This document shows, piece by piece, positions 1 through 7,254 of a stretch of 43,975 nucleotides of DNA. The position numbers and the translations under genes are program-made. Below the pieces are notes generated by a model. That model searched no databases. It was not told the origin of the DNA and saw nothing but the letters and a program-made list of their open reading frames with translations. This DNA comes from DATLWN01 sp964492895 (lineage in GTDB: Bacteria; Pseudomonadota; Zetaproteobacteria; Mariprofundales; Mariprofundaceae), in assembly GCA_964492895.1 (NCBI GenBank), contig CAZBLR010000015.1:1-43975 (forward strand). The letters run 5' to 3'. The stretch's first letter is position 1. Each line of letters opens with the position of its first letter.

Positions 1-54
1 TTGCCGGGCGCCGTGGTGCTGTGGCGCGTGGGCGGACTGCGCAGCCTGCGCTAG
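1..54 (+). CDS. C-terminal end of an unidentified protein (partial)
   Basis: The frame from base 1 is open for 17 codons and ends at a TAG stop (52-54); the rest lies before the window. The visible tail is short, hydrophobic then basic (LPGAVVLWRVGGLRSLR). It is too short to identify. Its stop codon is also the first three bases of the inverted-repeat element that follows, so the present C-terminus may have been set by that element. That this is a real gene end is inferred from the opposing gene, whose stop sits at the other end of the element. Confidence 0.4.
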   Translation: MPGAVVLWRVGGLRSLR

Positions 55-320
55 GGCCTGTTCACACGAATTTTGATGTTGTCGCTGCTGCCCCCAATGA
101 AGTCAATCAAGGCGCGAGGGGTGAAGTTTGGTGCCTCCAAATGAATCCCGAGCAACGCCGAGTGGCCTCATTTGGGGCGCAGCCCGCAGGGATAGGCCAT
201 TTTCCGTCCTGCAGCGTTACTACTCGCTTGCGTGCAACAAGCACGCCACGCTCGCAAAGCCTTGCAAGGCCGGAAAAATGACCGTATCGACGCCGTCGAA
301 ATTCGTGTGAACAGGCCCTA
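52..320. repeat. Foldback (MITE-like) inverted-repeat element, copy 1
   Basis: A 269 bp non-coding element whose ends are perfect inverted repeats of 22 nt, starting TAGGGCCTGTTCACACGAAT at the left and mirrored at the right (299-320). A second copy, about 90% identical by eye, lies at 20022-20289. The interior holds further inverted repeats, so the whole unit could fold into several hairpins. It has no transposase, as in miniature inverted-repeat elements or large palindromic intergenic repeats. Here it sits between convergent genes, and its outer TAG and CTA are the stop codons of both neighbours. Confidence 0.85.
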
Positions 321-1199
321 GGCCATGTTCTCCTTCAGGCGCTTGACCGTCTGGGTCATGCGCTTGTCGATATAGCTCTCGAGCTGGTTGGTGGCCGCGG
401 CGTGATGCTTGCGCAGGACGGCCATGGTGTTGGGGTCCAGCTCCAGCACGTCGACGTCGCTGGCGGCAATGGCCGAATAGGCAAGCTCCATGCCGTTCTT
501 GGTGGCCACCTCGCCGAGCAGGTCGTTGTCGCGCCGGATCTCGAGCAGCACCTCGGCGCCCGCCTTGTTCAGGTAGCGCACCTCGACCTCGCCGGACAGG
601 ATCAGGAACACGCCGGTCGGCTTGTCCCCCTGCGAGAAGATGCGCGAGCCGCGGGGGAAGAAGCGGATCGTCAGGGCGCGCGACAGGGCATTGCGGGTCT
701 CCAGCGGCATGCCGGCGAACACCGGGTGGCTGAAGAAGAAGCTGTCGAGCATGCGCTGGGTCAGCAGTTCGGTCAGGCGCTCCTTGAACGCGGCATCGGC
801 ATCGAGCACCTGCTGGATGGCCGAGATCTCCACGCGGATGATGCGGCTCGGCTCGACGGTATAGACCGACGCGTAGCGCGCCTTCTTGCGCAGGACCCCG
901 AACTCGCCGTAGATATTGCCCGGCCCGAGCTGGGCGATGACCCTGAGCTGGGTGCCGACCTGCTTGCCGATGGCCAGTTTCCCCGTCTCGACGAAGTAGA
1001 GATCATGCGGGGTATCGCCCTCGTGCAGCATCTCCACGCCCTTGGAAACGTGCATGATCTTGGCCGATTGCTGCAGGATGCGCATGCTGACGGGCGACAG
1101 GCCCTCCAGCAGCGGAAAGGTCTTGGCATTGAGCAGGGCCGCCTGGTCTTTCGGCAGACGCACGCCCGAAAGGTCAAGGAAATCCGAATCGGCGCTCAC
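318..1199 (-). CDS. Tandem cyclic-nucleotide-binding domain protein
   Basis: The 293 aa product has two Crp-type cyclic-nucleotide-binding folds, about residues 25-140 and 157-270. There is no helix-turn-helix, so it is a cNMP receptor or regulatory subunit rather than a Crp transcription factor. Domain 1 has a phosphate-binding-cassette-like segment (GEFGVLRKKARYAS, GE about 98, Arg108). The matching segment of domain 2 (GEVATKNGMELAYS) lacks the ligand-binding arginine, so only the first domain may bind nucleotide. The GTG start has AAGGAG five bases upstream. An adenylate cyclase lies 3.4 kb away (4593), a plausible source of ligand, though that link is inferred. The partner and output are unknown. 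Confidence 0.85.
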   Translation of the reverse strand: MSADSDFLDLSGVRLPKDQAALLNAKTFPLLEGLSPVSMRILQQSAKIMHVSKGVEMLHEGDTPHDLYFVETGKLAIGKQVGTQLRVIAQLGPGNIYGEFGVLRKKARYASVYTVEPSRIIRVEISAIQQVLDADAAFKERLTELLTQRMLDSFFFSHPVFAGMPLETRNALSRALTIRFFPRGSRIFSQGDKPTGVFLILSGEVEVRYLNKAGAEVLLEIRRDNDLLGEVATKNGMELAYSAIAASDVDVLELDPNTMAVLRKHHAAATNQLESYIDKRMTQTVKRLKENMA

Positions 1200-1220
1200 A
1201 CTCTCTCCTTACTCCATCTG

Positions 1221-1239
1221 CATGCATTCTAGCATGTAA
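1221..1239 (-). promoter_or_regulatory. Palindromic promoter/operator motif upstream of the tandem cNMP-binding gene
   Basis: The plus strand reads CATGCATTCTAGCATGTAA. CATGC and GCATG form an inverted repeat around six bases which, on the minus strand, read TAGAAT preceded by TGC, that is, an extended -10 hexamer. A 17/19 identical copy lies at 27709-27727 before the CHASE2-kinase gene. A TTGACA also occurs upstream on the minus strand (1256-1261), but its spacing to TAGAAT (24 bp) is too long for a standard -35/-10 pair. An operator overlapping the promoter is inferred. Confidence 0.55.
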
Positions 1240-1288
1240 TCCAATAGTTTATACTTGTCAATTCAAGCGGCAAGTGAATTTATTGCTC

Positions 1289-2422
1289 CTAAGCGATCTC
1301 CAGCCTGCAGGGATGCCGCGTCAGGTTCCGGCAGCCGCCGTCCTCCACGACCACCATATCCTCGAGGCGGACGCCGCCCAGGCCCGGGTAATAGAGCCCC
1401 GGCTCGACGGTGACGACCTGGCCCGCCAGCAGTGTATCGCCGCGCGGGGAGATGCGCGGCGCCTCGTGGATCTCGAGCCCCACGCCGTGGCCGGTCCCAT
1501 GGAAAAAGCCTACCTGCCTTCCTCGCCGGAGCCCTGTGACATAGCCCTGCCGCTCGAAGAATTCCGTGATCCTGCGGTGGATGTCGGCCCCGTTGGCGCC
1601 GGCCATCACCAGATCCAGGCCGATGCGCTGACCGTCCCGCACCGTGTCGTACAGGTTCCTGACCTCGGCGGGAGCCTTGCCCTTGACGTAGGTGCGCGTC
1701 ATGTCGCCCCAGTAGCCGCTGGCCGTGACGCGCGGAAAAATGTCGACGATGATCGGTTGGCCGGCGCGGATATGGCCGTGTCCGACGTTGTGCGGGTCGG
1801 CACCCTCCCGGCCGCAGGCGACGATCGTATGCGCCGGCATGGCACCATGAGCCACCAGCCAGGTCTCGATCGCCTGGCGCACGTGCGCCGACTTGATGCG
1901 CGCGCCCGCTTCAGGATGCGCCAGGAAGCCCTTGGCATCGATGGTGCAGGCGGCCAGGAAGCGTTCGGCCTGCTGCATCGCCTGCTTGGTCAGGCGTTCG
2001 GCGCGGGCCAGGTGCCGGATCTCGTGCTCCTGCTTGACGGCACGCTCCGGAAACAGCGAGCCGCTCGCCGGCGTCAGCTCGAAGCCCCAGGCCCGAAGCT
2101 GGTCGGCGTACTGCAGCGGAAAGGAGCCGGGAACCTCGAGGCGCCGGATGCCGCGTTCGGCCAGGAAGGCGGCGGCGGCGCCGGCCAGCGTCGGTTCCCA
2201 GCCACGCTCCGCCGCCTGCTTGCGCCACGGAATGTCCAGGTGCACCTGGGCCAGCCGCGACTGCTTTTTCGCCCGGTCCACCTCCAACGGCGACAGCAGG
2301 CCGTGCCAGACGCCGCCGATGCCGATGACGACGAACGGGTCCGGCACGAACATGCCGCTGGCATACAGCATGTCCGCATCATGCTCGGATGCGGCGATGA
2401 TCAGGTGTGCGCTGTCAGTCAT
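1289..2422 (-). CDS. M24 family metallopeptidase (Xaa-Pro aminopeptidase-like)
   Basis: The 377 aa product has a creatinase-like N-terminal half and a pita-bread metallopeptidase C-terminal half, which would hydrolyse N-terminal Xaa-Pro bonds in the cytoplasm. The five dinuclear-metal ligands of the family are visible in order: Asp in IIVDIFP, Asp in GDMTRT, His in GTGHGVGLEIHE, Glu in VTVEPGLY and Glu in VRLEDM. The start ATG overlaps the end of the upstream YihY/BrkB gene by 8 nt and has no obvious Shine-Dalgarno, which suggests translational coupling. Substrate preference cannot be read from the sequence; prolidase activity is possible. Confidence 0.88.
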   Translation of the reverse strand: MTDSAHLIIAASEHDADMLYASGMFVPDPFVVIGIGGVWHGLLSPLEVDRAKKQSRLAQVHLDIPWRKQAAERGWEPTLAGAAAAFLAERGIRRLEVPGSFPLQYADQLRAWGFELTPASGSLFPERAVKQEHEIRHLARAERLTKQAMQQAERFLAACTIDAKGFLAHPEAGARIKSAHVRQAIETWLVAHGAMPAHTIVACGREGADPHNVGHGHIRAGQPIIVDIFPRVTASGYWGDMTRTYVKGKAPAEVRNLYDTVRDGQRIGLDLVMAGANGADIHRRITEFFERQGYVTGLRRGRQVGFFHGTGHGVGLEIHEAPRISPRGDTLLAGQVVTVEPGLYYPGLGGVRLEDMVVVEDGGCRNLTRHPCRLEIA

Positions 2423-3764
2423 GGCCGGATTCGCTCAGCTCCTGGGATTGGGTTTCCTTGTCCTTCAGGTCGCGCAGGCTGATGGCGCCAAGCCACTCCT
2501 TCTCCTCGCGGTCCATCCGGTAATACAGGCCCGACAGCGTACGTCCAAGCATGGTGTCCTGCCAGTCCGGCGGGATCAGCATCGGCATCTTGTTCAGGGC
2601 ATGGTAGACGCGGGACAGGGTCAGGCGGTCGGCATCCTGGCCGAGGACCCAGGCATCGGCGGGATCGTCCGTGACCCGGCGCAGCAGGCCCTGGGCGGCC
2701 AGGTGATCGAGCCATTCCTGCAGGATGTTGTCCGGCACACCCGTTTCCTGGGCGAGCTCGGCGGTGCCGAGACGCTTGCCCCGGGACAGGGCCTCGGCGG
2801 CGCGCAGCAGGATCAGGTGCGAGAAGAACTGCTGCATGCCGGGCTGCAGGAAGACGACACTTTCCTTCTTCGATTGCTCCGGATGCTGCAGGCCGAACGC
2901 GGTCTCGGCCCCGAACAGCACCACCACCCAGACCAGGTACAGCCAGATCAGGAAGATGGGCAGCGCGCCCAGCGCGCCGTACAGCAGTTCGTAATGCGCC
3001 AGCTTCGTGACATAGAACGCGAAACCGATCTTCGTCAGCTCGAACAGTGCGCCGGCGATCAGGCCGCCGATGAAGGCGAAGCGGAACGGCACCGACGTGT
3101 TCGGCAGCAGCATGTACAGGAAGGCCAGGGCCAGCGAGGACATCAGCCACGGCACCAGGAACGGCACCTCGCTGAGCAGGCTGGCCCCGTGCGCCACGTC
3201 GCGGATGATCGGCAGCGCGGTGAAATACGAGGTGATGGTGATCGAGGCGCCGAGCAGTACCGGCGCCAGGGTCAGCGTGGCCCAGAAGGTCATGAACTTC
3301 GACAGCCAGGGGCGGGTACGGGAGATGCGCCAGATGTGGTTGAAGGCCTCCTCGGTGGTGTTCAGCAGCGCGGTGGCGGTGAACAGCAGGCCGATGATGC
3401 CGAAGATCGACAGGGCGGTGGCCTTGTTGGTGATCTGGGCGAGATAGGCCTGCACCTCTTCCTGGCTGGTCGGCAGCAGGTATTGCAGCAGCAGGTCGCG
3501 TACGTGCGTGGCCACCTCGTTGAAGGCCTTGAAACTGGTGAACACGGAAAAGCCGAGCGCGACCAGCGGCACGATGGCCAGCAGCGAGGCGTAGGCCAGG
3601 GCCGAGGCCCGCTGGATGCACTTGTCCTCGACGAAACGATCGATGACGCGGAACCAGAAACGCAGGCCGTTGGCGGCATGGCGCTTGATGGAGGGGAGAT
3701 TCCCGATCTCGGCGACGTCCATGTCCAGCAGCTGCCGAAGTGCGGTTTTCGGCTTCGATATCAT
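2415..3764 (-). CDS. YihY/BrkB family inner-membrane protein
   Basis: The 449 aa product belongs to the YihY/virulence factor BrkB family (formerly mis-called RNase BN). The N-terminal ~290 residues hold about six membrane segments, starting after a conserved RFVEDKCIQRASALAYASLL-type stretch. The C-terminal ~150 residues are soluble and look like a winged-helix domain (ELAQETGVPDNILQEWLDHL region). The family function is unsettled; transport or export has been proposed. The ATG at 3764 is chosen because AGGAG lies six bases upstream; an in-frame GTG immediately before it is too close. The gene overlaps the peptidase gene downstream. Confidence 0.87.
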   Translation of the reverse strand: MISKPKTALRQLLDMDVAEIGNLPSIKRHAANGLRFWFRVIDRFVEDKCIQRASALAYASLLAIVPLVALGFSVFTSFKAFNEVATHVRDLLLQYLLPTSQEEVQAYLAQITNKATALSIFGIIGLLFTATALLNTTEEAFNHIWRISRTRPWLSKFMTFWATLTLAPVLLGASITITSYFTALPIIRDVAHGASLLSEVPFLVPWLMSSLALAFLYMLLPNTSVPFRFAFIGGLIAGALFELTKIGFAFYVTKLAHYELLYGALGALPIFLIWLYLVWVVVLFGAETAFGLQHPEQSKKESVVFLQPGMQQFFSHLILLRAAEALSRGKRLGTAELAQETGVPDNILQEWLDHLAAQGLLRRVTDDPADAWVLGQDADRLTLSRVYHALNKMPMLIPPDWQDTMLGRTLSGLYYRMDREEKEWLGAISLRDLKDKETQSQELSESGHD

Positions 3765-3853
3765 CACGTGCTCCTGCCCGGCGCCGGCGGACGCCTACCG
3801 AGTGATAGCATAAATCAGGGAACGCAGCAGTATCCCGCCGCCCGCCGCCCCGT

Positions 3854-4132
3854 TCAGGGCGCCTGTTCCTCCGGGGTCAGGGCGCGGATGCTCAGGGCAT
3901 GGATCGTGGGGCCGAACTCATCGGCCAGGGCCTGCATGACCATGCGCTGCCGTTCGATGCGTGAGCGGCCACGGAAGCACGCGGCGACGATGGTGACCGC
4001 GAAATGCCCGCCGCCGCTTTCGCGGGCGCCCGCGTGCCCCGCGTGTTTCCAGGATTCGTCCTCGATGTCGATCGCCGTCGGCTGCAGGGCCTCGCTCAGA
4101 AGATGCTGGATGCGATCGGCACGTGCGCTCAT
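3854..4132 (-). CDS. bolA: BolA family protein
   Basis: The 92 aa product matches BolA along its length: DESWKHAGHAG, then HFAVTIVAACFRG, RIERQRMV and IHALSIRALTPEE near the C-terminus. BolA proteins partner monothiol glutaredoxins through a [2Fe-2S] cluster and influence iron handling and morphology. The His residues of HAGHAG and of IHALSI are the usual cluster-region ligands. The ATG at 4132 overlaps the TGA of yhbY by 4 nt, so the two are co-translated. The reading frame stays open well upstream of this ATG, but that extension lies across yhbY and is not coding. BolA is favoured over the IbaG subgroup because of the TPEE tail. Confidence 0.88.
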   Translation of the reverse strand: MSARADRIQHLLSEALQPTAIDIEDESWKHAGHAGARESGGGHFAVTIVAACFRGRSRIERQRMVMQALADEFGPTIHALSIRALTPEEQAP

Positions 4133-4410
4133 GGCCGGTCCTCCGGCTTCGGGCGATAGAGCACGAAGGTCTTGCCGATCTGGTGCACCAGCGTCGAGGC
4201 GGTGGCTTCGGCCAGCGCCAGGGCGCCCTCGCGGCGGGCGGCGCGGTCGTCCTCCTGGATCTGGACCTTGATCAGCTCGTGCGCCTTCAGGGCGGCGTCC
4301 GTTTCCCGGACCAGCGGCTCGGTGATGCCCTTCTGGCCGATCAGGATCACGGGTTTCAGGTGGTGCGCTGCGGCTCTCAGCGCCTGGCGCTGCTTTGCGG
4401 ACAGACTCAT
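4129..4410 (-). CDS. yhbY: YhbY family RNA-binding protein (CRM domain)
   Basis: The 93 aa product is a single CRS1-YhbY (CRM) domain. It has the family landmarks LRAAAHHLKPVILIGQKGIT and, later, HELIKVQI and IGKTFVLYRP. YhbY associates with the large ribosomal subunit precursor. The ATG has a strong GGAGG (4416-4420) six bases upstream. It is the first gene of a minus-strand pair with bolA. The 182 bp upstream separates it from the divergent adenylate cyclase gene, so both promoters should lie there. Confidence 0.9.
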   Translation of the reverse strand: MSLSAKQRQALRAAAHHLKPVILIGQKGITEPLVRETDAALKAHELIKVQIQEDDRAARREGALALAEATASTLVHQIGKTFVLYRPKPEDRP

Positions 4411-4558
4411 GCATCCTCCAGGGGGTCTTCGTCTTCCGGGGCGGTCGCTGCGCCATGGGCAGGAGCCGCCGCCGGTCGCGGTGATTTTCCAGCCCTGGTG
4501 CGCGAAGACAAGCGCTTTTCGCCAGCCGGCAAAGGCTTGGAAGAAAACGGCGCCATCG

Positions 4559-4586
4559 TTGCTGCCCTTCAGCTTTAGGGTAGACT
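4559..4586 (+). promoter_or_regulatory. Weak candidate promoter for the adenylate cyclase gene
   Basis: TTGCTG (4559-4564) and TAGACT (4581-4586) are 16 bp apart, and the ATG follows six bases after the -10. If used, transcription would start at or next to the ATG, giving a leaderless message. That agrees with the absence of a Shine-Dalgarno before 4593. The match to consensus is poor (3/6 and 4/6). Confidence 0.3.
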
Positions 4587-4592
4587 CGCTGC

Positions 4593-6089
4593 ATGTCGAA
4601 GCTGGCAGACCAAGAAACGTTCACCCGGGTATCGTCGGTCGTGGAGGAACTGCCTCCCCGTTTTCCCATCCGTTGGCGCTGGACCATGCTGGTGGGCTTT
4701 GCGATCGCCCTGGCCATTCTGGCCCTGTTCCTGGTGATCATGGACATGGAGCGCAATGCCTGGCTGGAAAGCCAGGCCGCGCAGGCGGAGGTGCTGGTCG
4801 ACCGGCTCGGCGATGAGCTGAAGATCCCCATGCTGGCCGGCAGTTCGGCCGAGGTGGATGTGATCGTGCAGAGCTTTCTGAAGAAGGTGCCGTCGGTGCT
4901 GGGTGCGCATATCGTCTATGCCAACGGCGATCAGCAGCATTTCGGCGAGGTCGATCCCGAATCCGACAAGTTGCTGGAATCGGTGACCGGCAATGTGCAT
5001 GTGCAGCGCCTGCCCAGCGGGCGCTTGTGGTACGTCACGCAGGTCAAGTATGCCGGAACGGTGGTCGGCAGCGTCGGCGTTCGCTTCTCCGAGCAGGCCT
5101 GGAAGCGGATCGCGGCCCAGATCATGGAAAAGATCGGCCTGGCGTCCGTGCTCGTCGTGGTGCTGTCCTCGGTGCTGGTGTACTGGCTCGCCGGACGCAT
5201 GAGCCGGCCGCTGGAGATGCTGGCCGAGGCCGCGCAGCATGTCGCGTACGGCGATTACTCCTTGCGCCTGCCCGTGCAGGGGAACGACGAGATCTCCGAT
5301 GCCGTGATCCAGTTCAACGCCATGGTGGATGAGCTGGCGCACAAGGAGGAGATCCGCGACGTGTTCGGGCGTTACCTTAATCCCAAGCTCGTCTCGGACG
5401 TGTTCGAGGGCGGCGGGGGCATGCTATCCGAAAGCCGCCGGCATCACCTGACGGTGCTGTTCGCGGACATGGTCGGCTTCACCTCGTTTTCCGAGTCGAC
5501 GGAAACCGAACAGGTCGTCGACGTCCTGAACAAGCATTTCGAGGTGTTCCACCGGGTCGTCGACTACTATGGCGGCCATGTCGACAAGTACATCGGCGAT
5601 GCGGTGATGGCGGTGTTCAACCATCCCAACGAGGACCTCGATCATGCCCGGCATGCGGCCATGGCCGGCCTGGCGATGGCCATGGCCTGCAGCAAGCTCG
5701 GCGTGCTCAGGGAGAACGGCGAACCGATCGCGTTCCGCATCGGCCTGAACCAGGGTGAGGCGATCATCGGCAATATCGGCGCGGCCGAGCGCCTTGAGTA
5801 CACGGTCATCGGCGACACCGTCAACGTCGCCTCGCGCATGGGGGGCCTGGGCGGCGGCGGCGAGGTCGTGATGTCGCGCTCGACGTTTGAGCGCCTCGGT
5901 CCGGGGTTCGCGTTCGACAGTCTCGGCAGCAAGGAAATCAAGGGTGTGAGCAAAGCGGTCGAATGTGGCATAGTGCGCGTCGTCGATGCCGAGCTGCAGC
6001 GCAACCTTGCACATGCCGTGGCCCTGGCATTCGATCTGACTCTGCCGTCGGAAGTACGGGTGCTTGTGGGTGATGTCAGTAATGCATAG
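4593..6089 (+). CDS. Membrane-bound class III adenylate cyclase with HAMP domain
   Basis: The 498 aa product converts ATP to cAMP. Two membrane segments (about 31-50 and 181-200) bracket a ~130-residue periplasmic sensor region, followed by a HAMP linker (about 201-253) and a catalytic domain (about 285-450). Catalytic residues are intact: metal-binding Asp292 (FADMVGFT) and Asp336 (KYIGDAV), adenine-selecting Lys332 and Asp408 (VIGDTVN), and transition-state Asn411 and Arg415. The Lys/Asp pair favours ATP over GTP. The sensed signal is unknown. The downstream lipoprotein gene overlaps its 3' end, suggesting joint expression. The tandem cNMP-binding protein at 318 is a candidate receptor. Confidence 0.93.
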   Translation: MSKLADQETFTRVSSVVEELPPRFPIRWRWTMLVGFAIALAILALFLVIMDMERNAWLESQAAQAEVLVDRLGDELKIPMLAGSSAEVDVIVQSFLKKVPSVLGAHIVYANGDQQHFGEVDPESDKLLESVTGNVHVQRLPSGRLWYVTQVKYAGTVVGSVGVRFSEQAWKRIAAQIMEKIGLASVLVVVLSSVLVYWLAGRMSRPLEMLAEAAQHVAYGDYSLRLPVQGNDEISDAVIQFNAMVDELAHKEEIRDVFGRYLNPKLVSDVFEGGGGMLSESRRHHLTVLFADMVGFTSFSESTETEQVVDVLNKHFEVFHRVVDYYGGHVDKYIGDAVMAVFNHPNEDLDHARHAAMAGLAMAMACSKLGVLRENGEPIAFRIGLNQGEAIIGNIGAAERLEYTVIGDTVNVASRMGGLGGGGEVVMSRSTFERLGPGFAFDSLGSKEIKGVSKAVECGIVRVVDAELQRNLAHAVALAFDLTLPSEVRVLVGDVSNA

Positions 6090-7254
6090 TGATCGATTGC
6101 GTTGGTTTCGTAGCGTTGCCGCCGCCCTTGCGTTGTCGGCGGCGTTGCCCGGGTGCGCCCGGCTGAGCATGTACGACCTGACGGACCAGCTCGGGTTCCC
6201 GCACAGCTACGAGGCGGCCAAGAGCGATTTCGACCGCGGCCGGATCATGGAGGCCCGCTCCGAGGTGCTGTCCATGGACAAGAGCCGCCCCGACTACAAG
6301 CAGGCGCTGGCACTGTTGCGCAACAAGATCGAGCCTGCGCGCCTGCGCCTGCTCAGGCACTACACGAATGCGGCGGAGGCAGCGGAGAAAAAGGGCGACT
6401 GGAGCGCGGCCATGGGTCTGTATGACCAGGCAGCAGGTGTTTCCACAAGCCCCGGGGATCTCAGGAAAAAAGAGGCTGAGATGTCGCTGAAGATGCGGCA
6501 GGTGCGCATGAGTGCCCTGCTCGACCAGCGGCGCCAGGAGGATGCGGCGATCCTGTCGTGGCAGAATGCCCATGAACCGCCGAAGGGCGTGGATGCCAAC
6601 GATCCGGCCTTCCTGCACGAGCGCGAAACCTACGCGAGCCTGCTCGACGGTCGTGCCTCCGACGCCTATTCCCAGGCCAAGCGCTATCTTCGCGGGGACC
6701 TGCCGGATCTGGCCTACGTCGAGATCGAGTCCTATCTGCGCTACGAGCCGGATTCGGACCAGGGCAAGCAGTTGATGGCCCAGATCCGCAGACAGATGCC
6801 GAAGGGCCTGCACATCCCGTCCCAGAAGACGGGGTCGGCACGGACGCGGGTGCCGGTGGGACCGATGGTGCGCCAGCCCGAGCCGAATTCGGTCGATATC
6901 GAGGATATCCGCAAGCAGATGGCGCAGAAGAACTGGTTGAAGGCCAAGCAGCTGGCCCTGGTCTACCGGCGCGAGGGCGGTGCCGGCGCGGCGGCGCTGC
7001 TGCAGAATATCCAGTCCGAGATTGAGGCCGCGGCGTCGGCGGCGTTCCAGCGCGGGCGCGTATCCTTCCGCAAGGAGAATATCGACGATGCGGTCAAGCA
7101 ATGGAGCAGGGCGGTGGAGCTGATGCCGGATACCCCCGAGTACGTGGATTCGCTGCGGCGGGCCAAACAGCTGCAGGACCGGCTGCGCATCCTGCGCGAG
7201 TCCTCGTCCGACAACGCACCGAAGACGGGGAATACCGCCCCGGCGGGTAAGTGA
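6082..7254 (+). CDS. TPR-containing lipoprotein
   Basis: The 390 aa product starts with a basic n-region and a hydrophobic core ending in ALPGC, a lipobox-like site that would lipidate Cys25. The remainder is helical with degenerate tetratricopeptide-like repeats (for example around NAAEAAEKKGDWSAAMGLYDQ and RVSFRKENIDDAVKQWSRA) and a low-complexity tail. No enzymatic motif is seen. ATG 6082 is preferred to ATG 6073 because GGGTGAT lies seven bases before it. It overlaps the cyclase gene by 8 nt and abuts ispG. A periplasmic scaffold role linked to the cyclase is inference; position before ispG recalls PilF-type TPR lipoproteins, but the sequence is longer than PilF. Confidence 0.75.
   Translation: MHSDRLRWFRSVAAALALSAALPGCARLSMYDLTDQLGFPHSYEAAKSDFDRGRIMEARSEVLSMDKSRPDYKQALALLRNKIEPARLRLLRHYTNAAEAAEKKGDWSAAMGLYDQAAGVSTSPGDLRKKEAEMSLKMRQVRMSALLDQRRQEDAAILSWQNAHEPPKGVDANDPAFLHERETYASLLDGRASDAYSQAKRYLRGDLPDLAYVEIESYLRYEPDSDQGKQLMAQIRRQMPKGLHIPSQKTGSARTRVPVGPMVRQPEPNSVDIEDIRKQMAQKNWLKAKQLALVYRREGGAGAAALLQNIQSEIEAAASAAFQRGRVSFRKENIDDAVKQWSRAVELMPDTPEYVDSLRRAKQLQDRLRILRESSSDNAPKTGNTAPAGK

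Noticed and set aside
21..281. Open frames inside the two foldback repeats (also 20036-20281) with similar translations
   Set aside because: The frames follow from shared DNA sequence. A one-base indel changes the frame between copies, substitutions are not biased to silent positions, and there is no ribosome site.
1256..1261. TTGACA on the minus strand as a -35 for the cNMP-receptor gene
   Set aside because: The distance to the best -10 (TAGAAT) is 24 bp and the hexamer at 17 bp is only a 3/6 match, so a standard sigma-70 pair is not supported.
3854..4831. A long minus-strand reading frame ending in BolA
   Set aside because: The upstream two-thirds crosses yhbY and the adenylate cyclase 5' end in another frame; only the last 92 codons match BolA.
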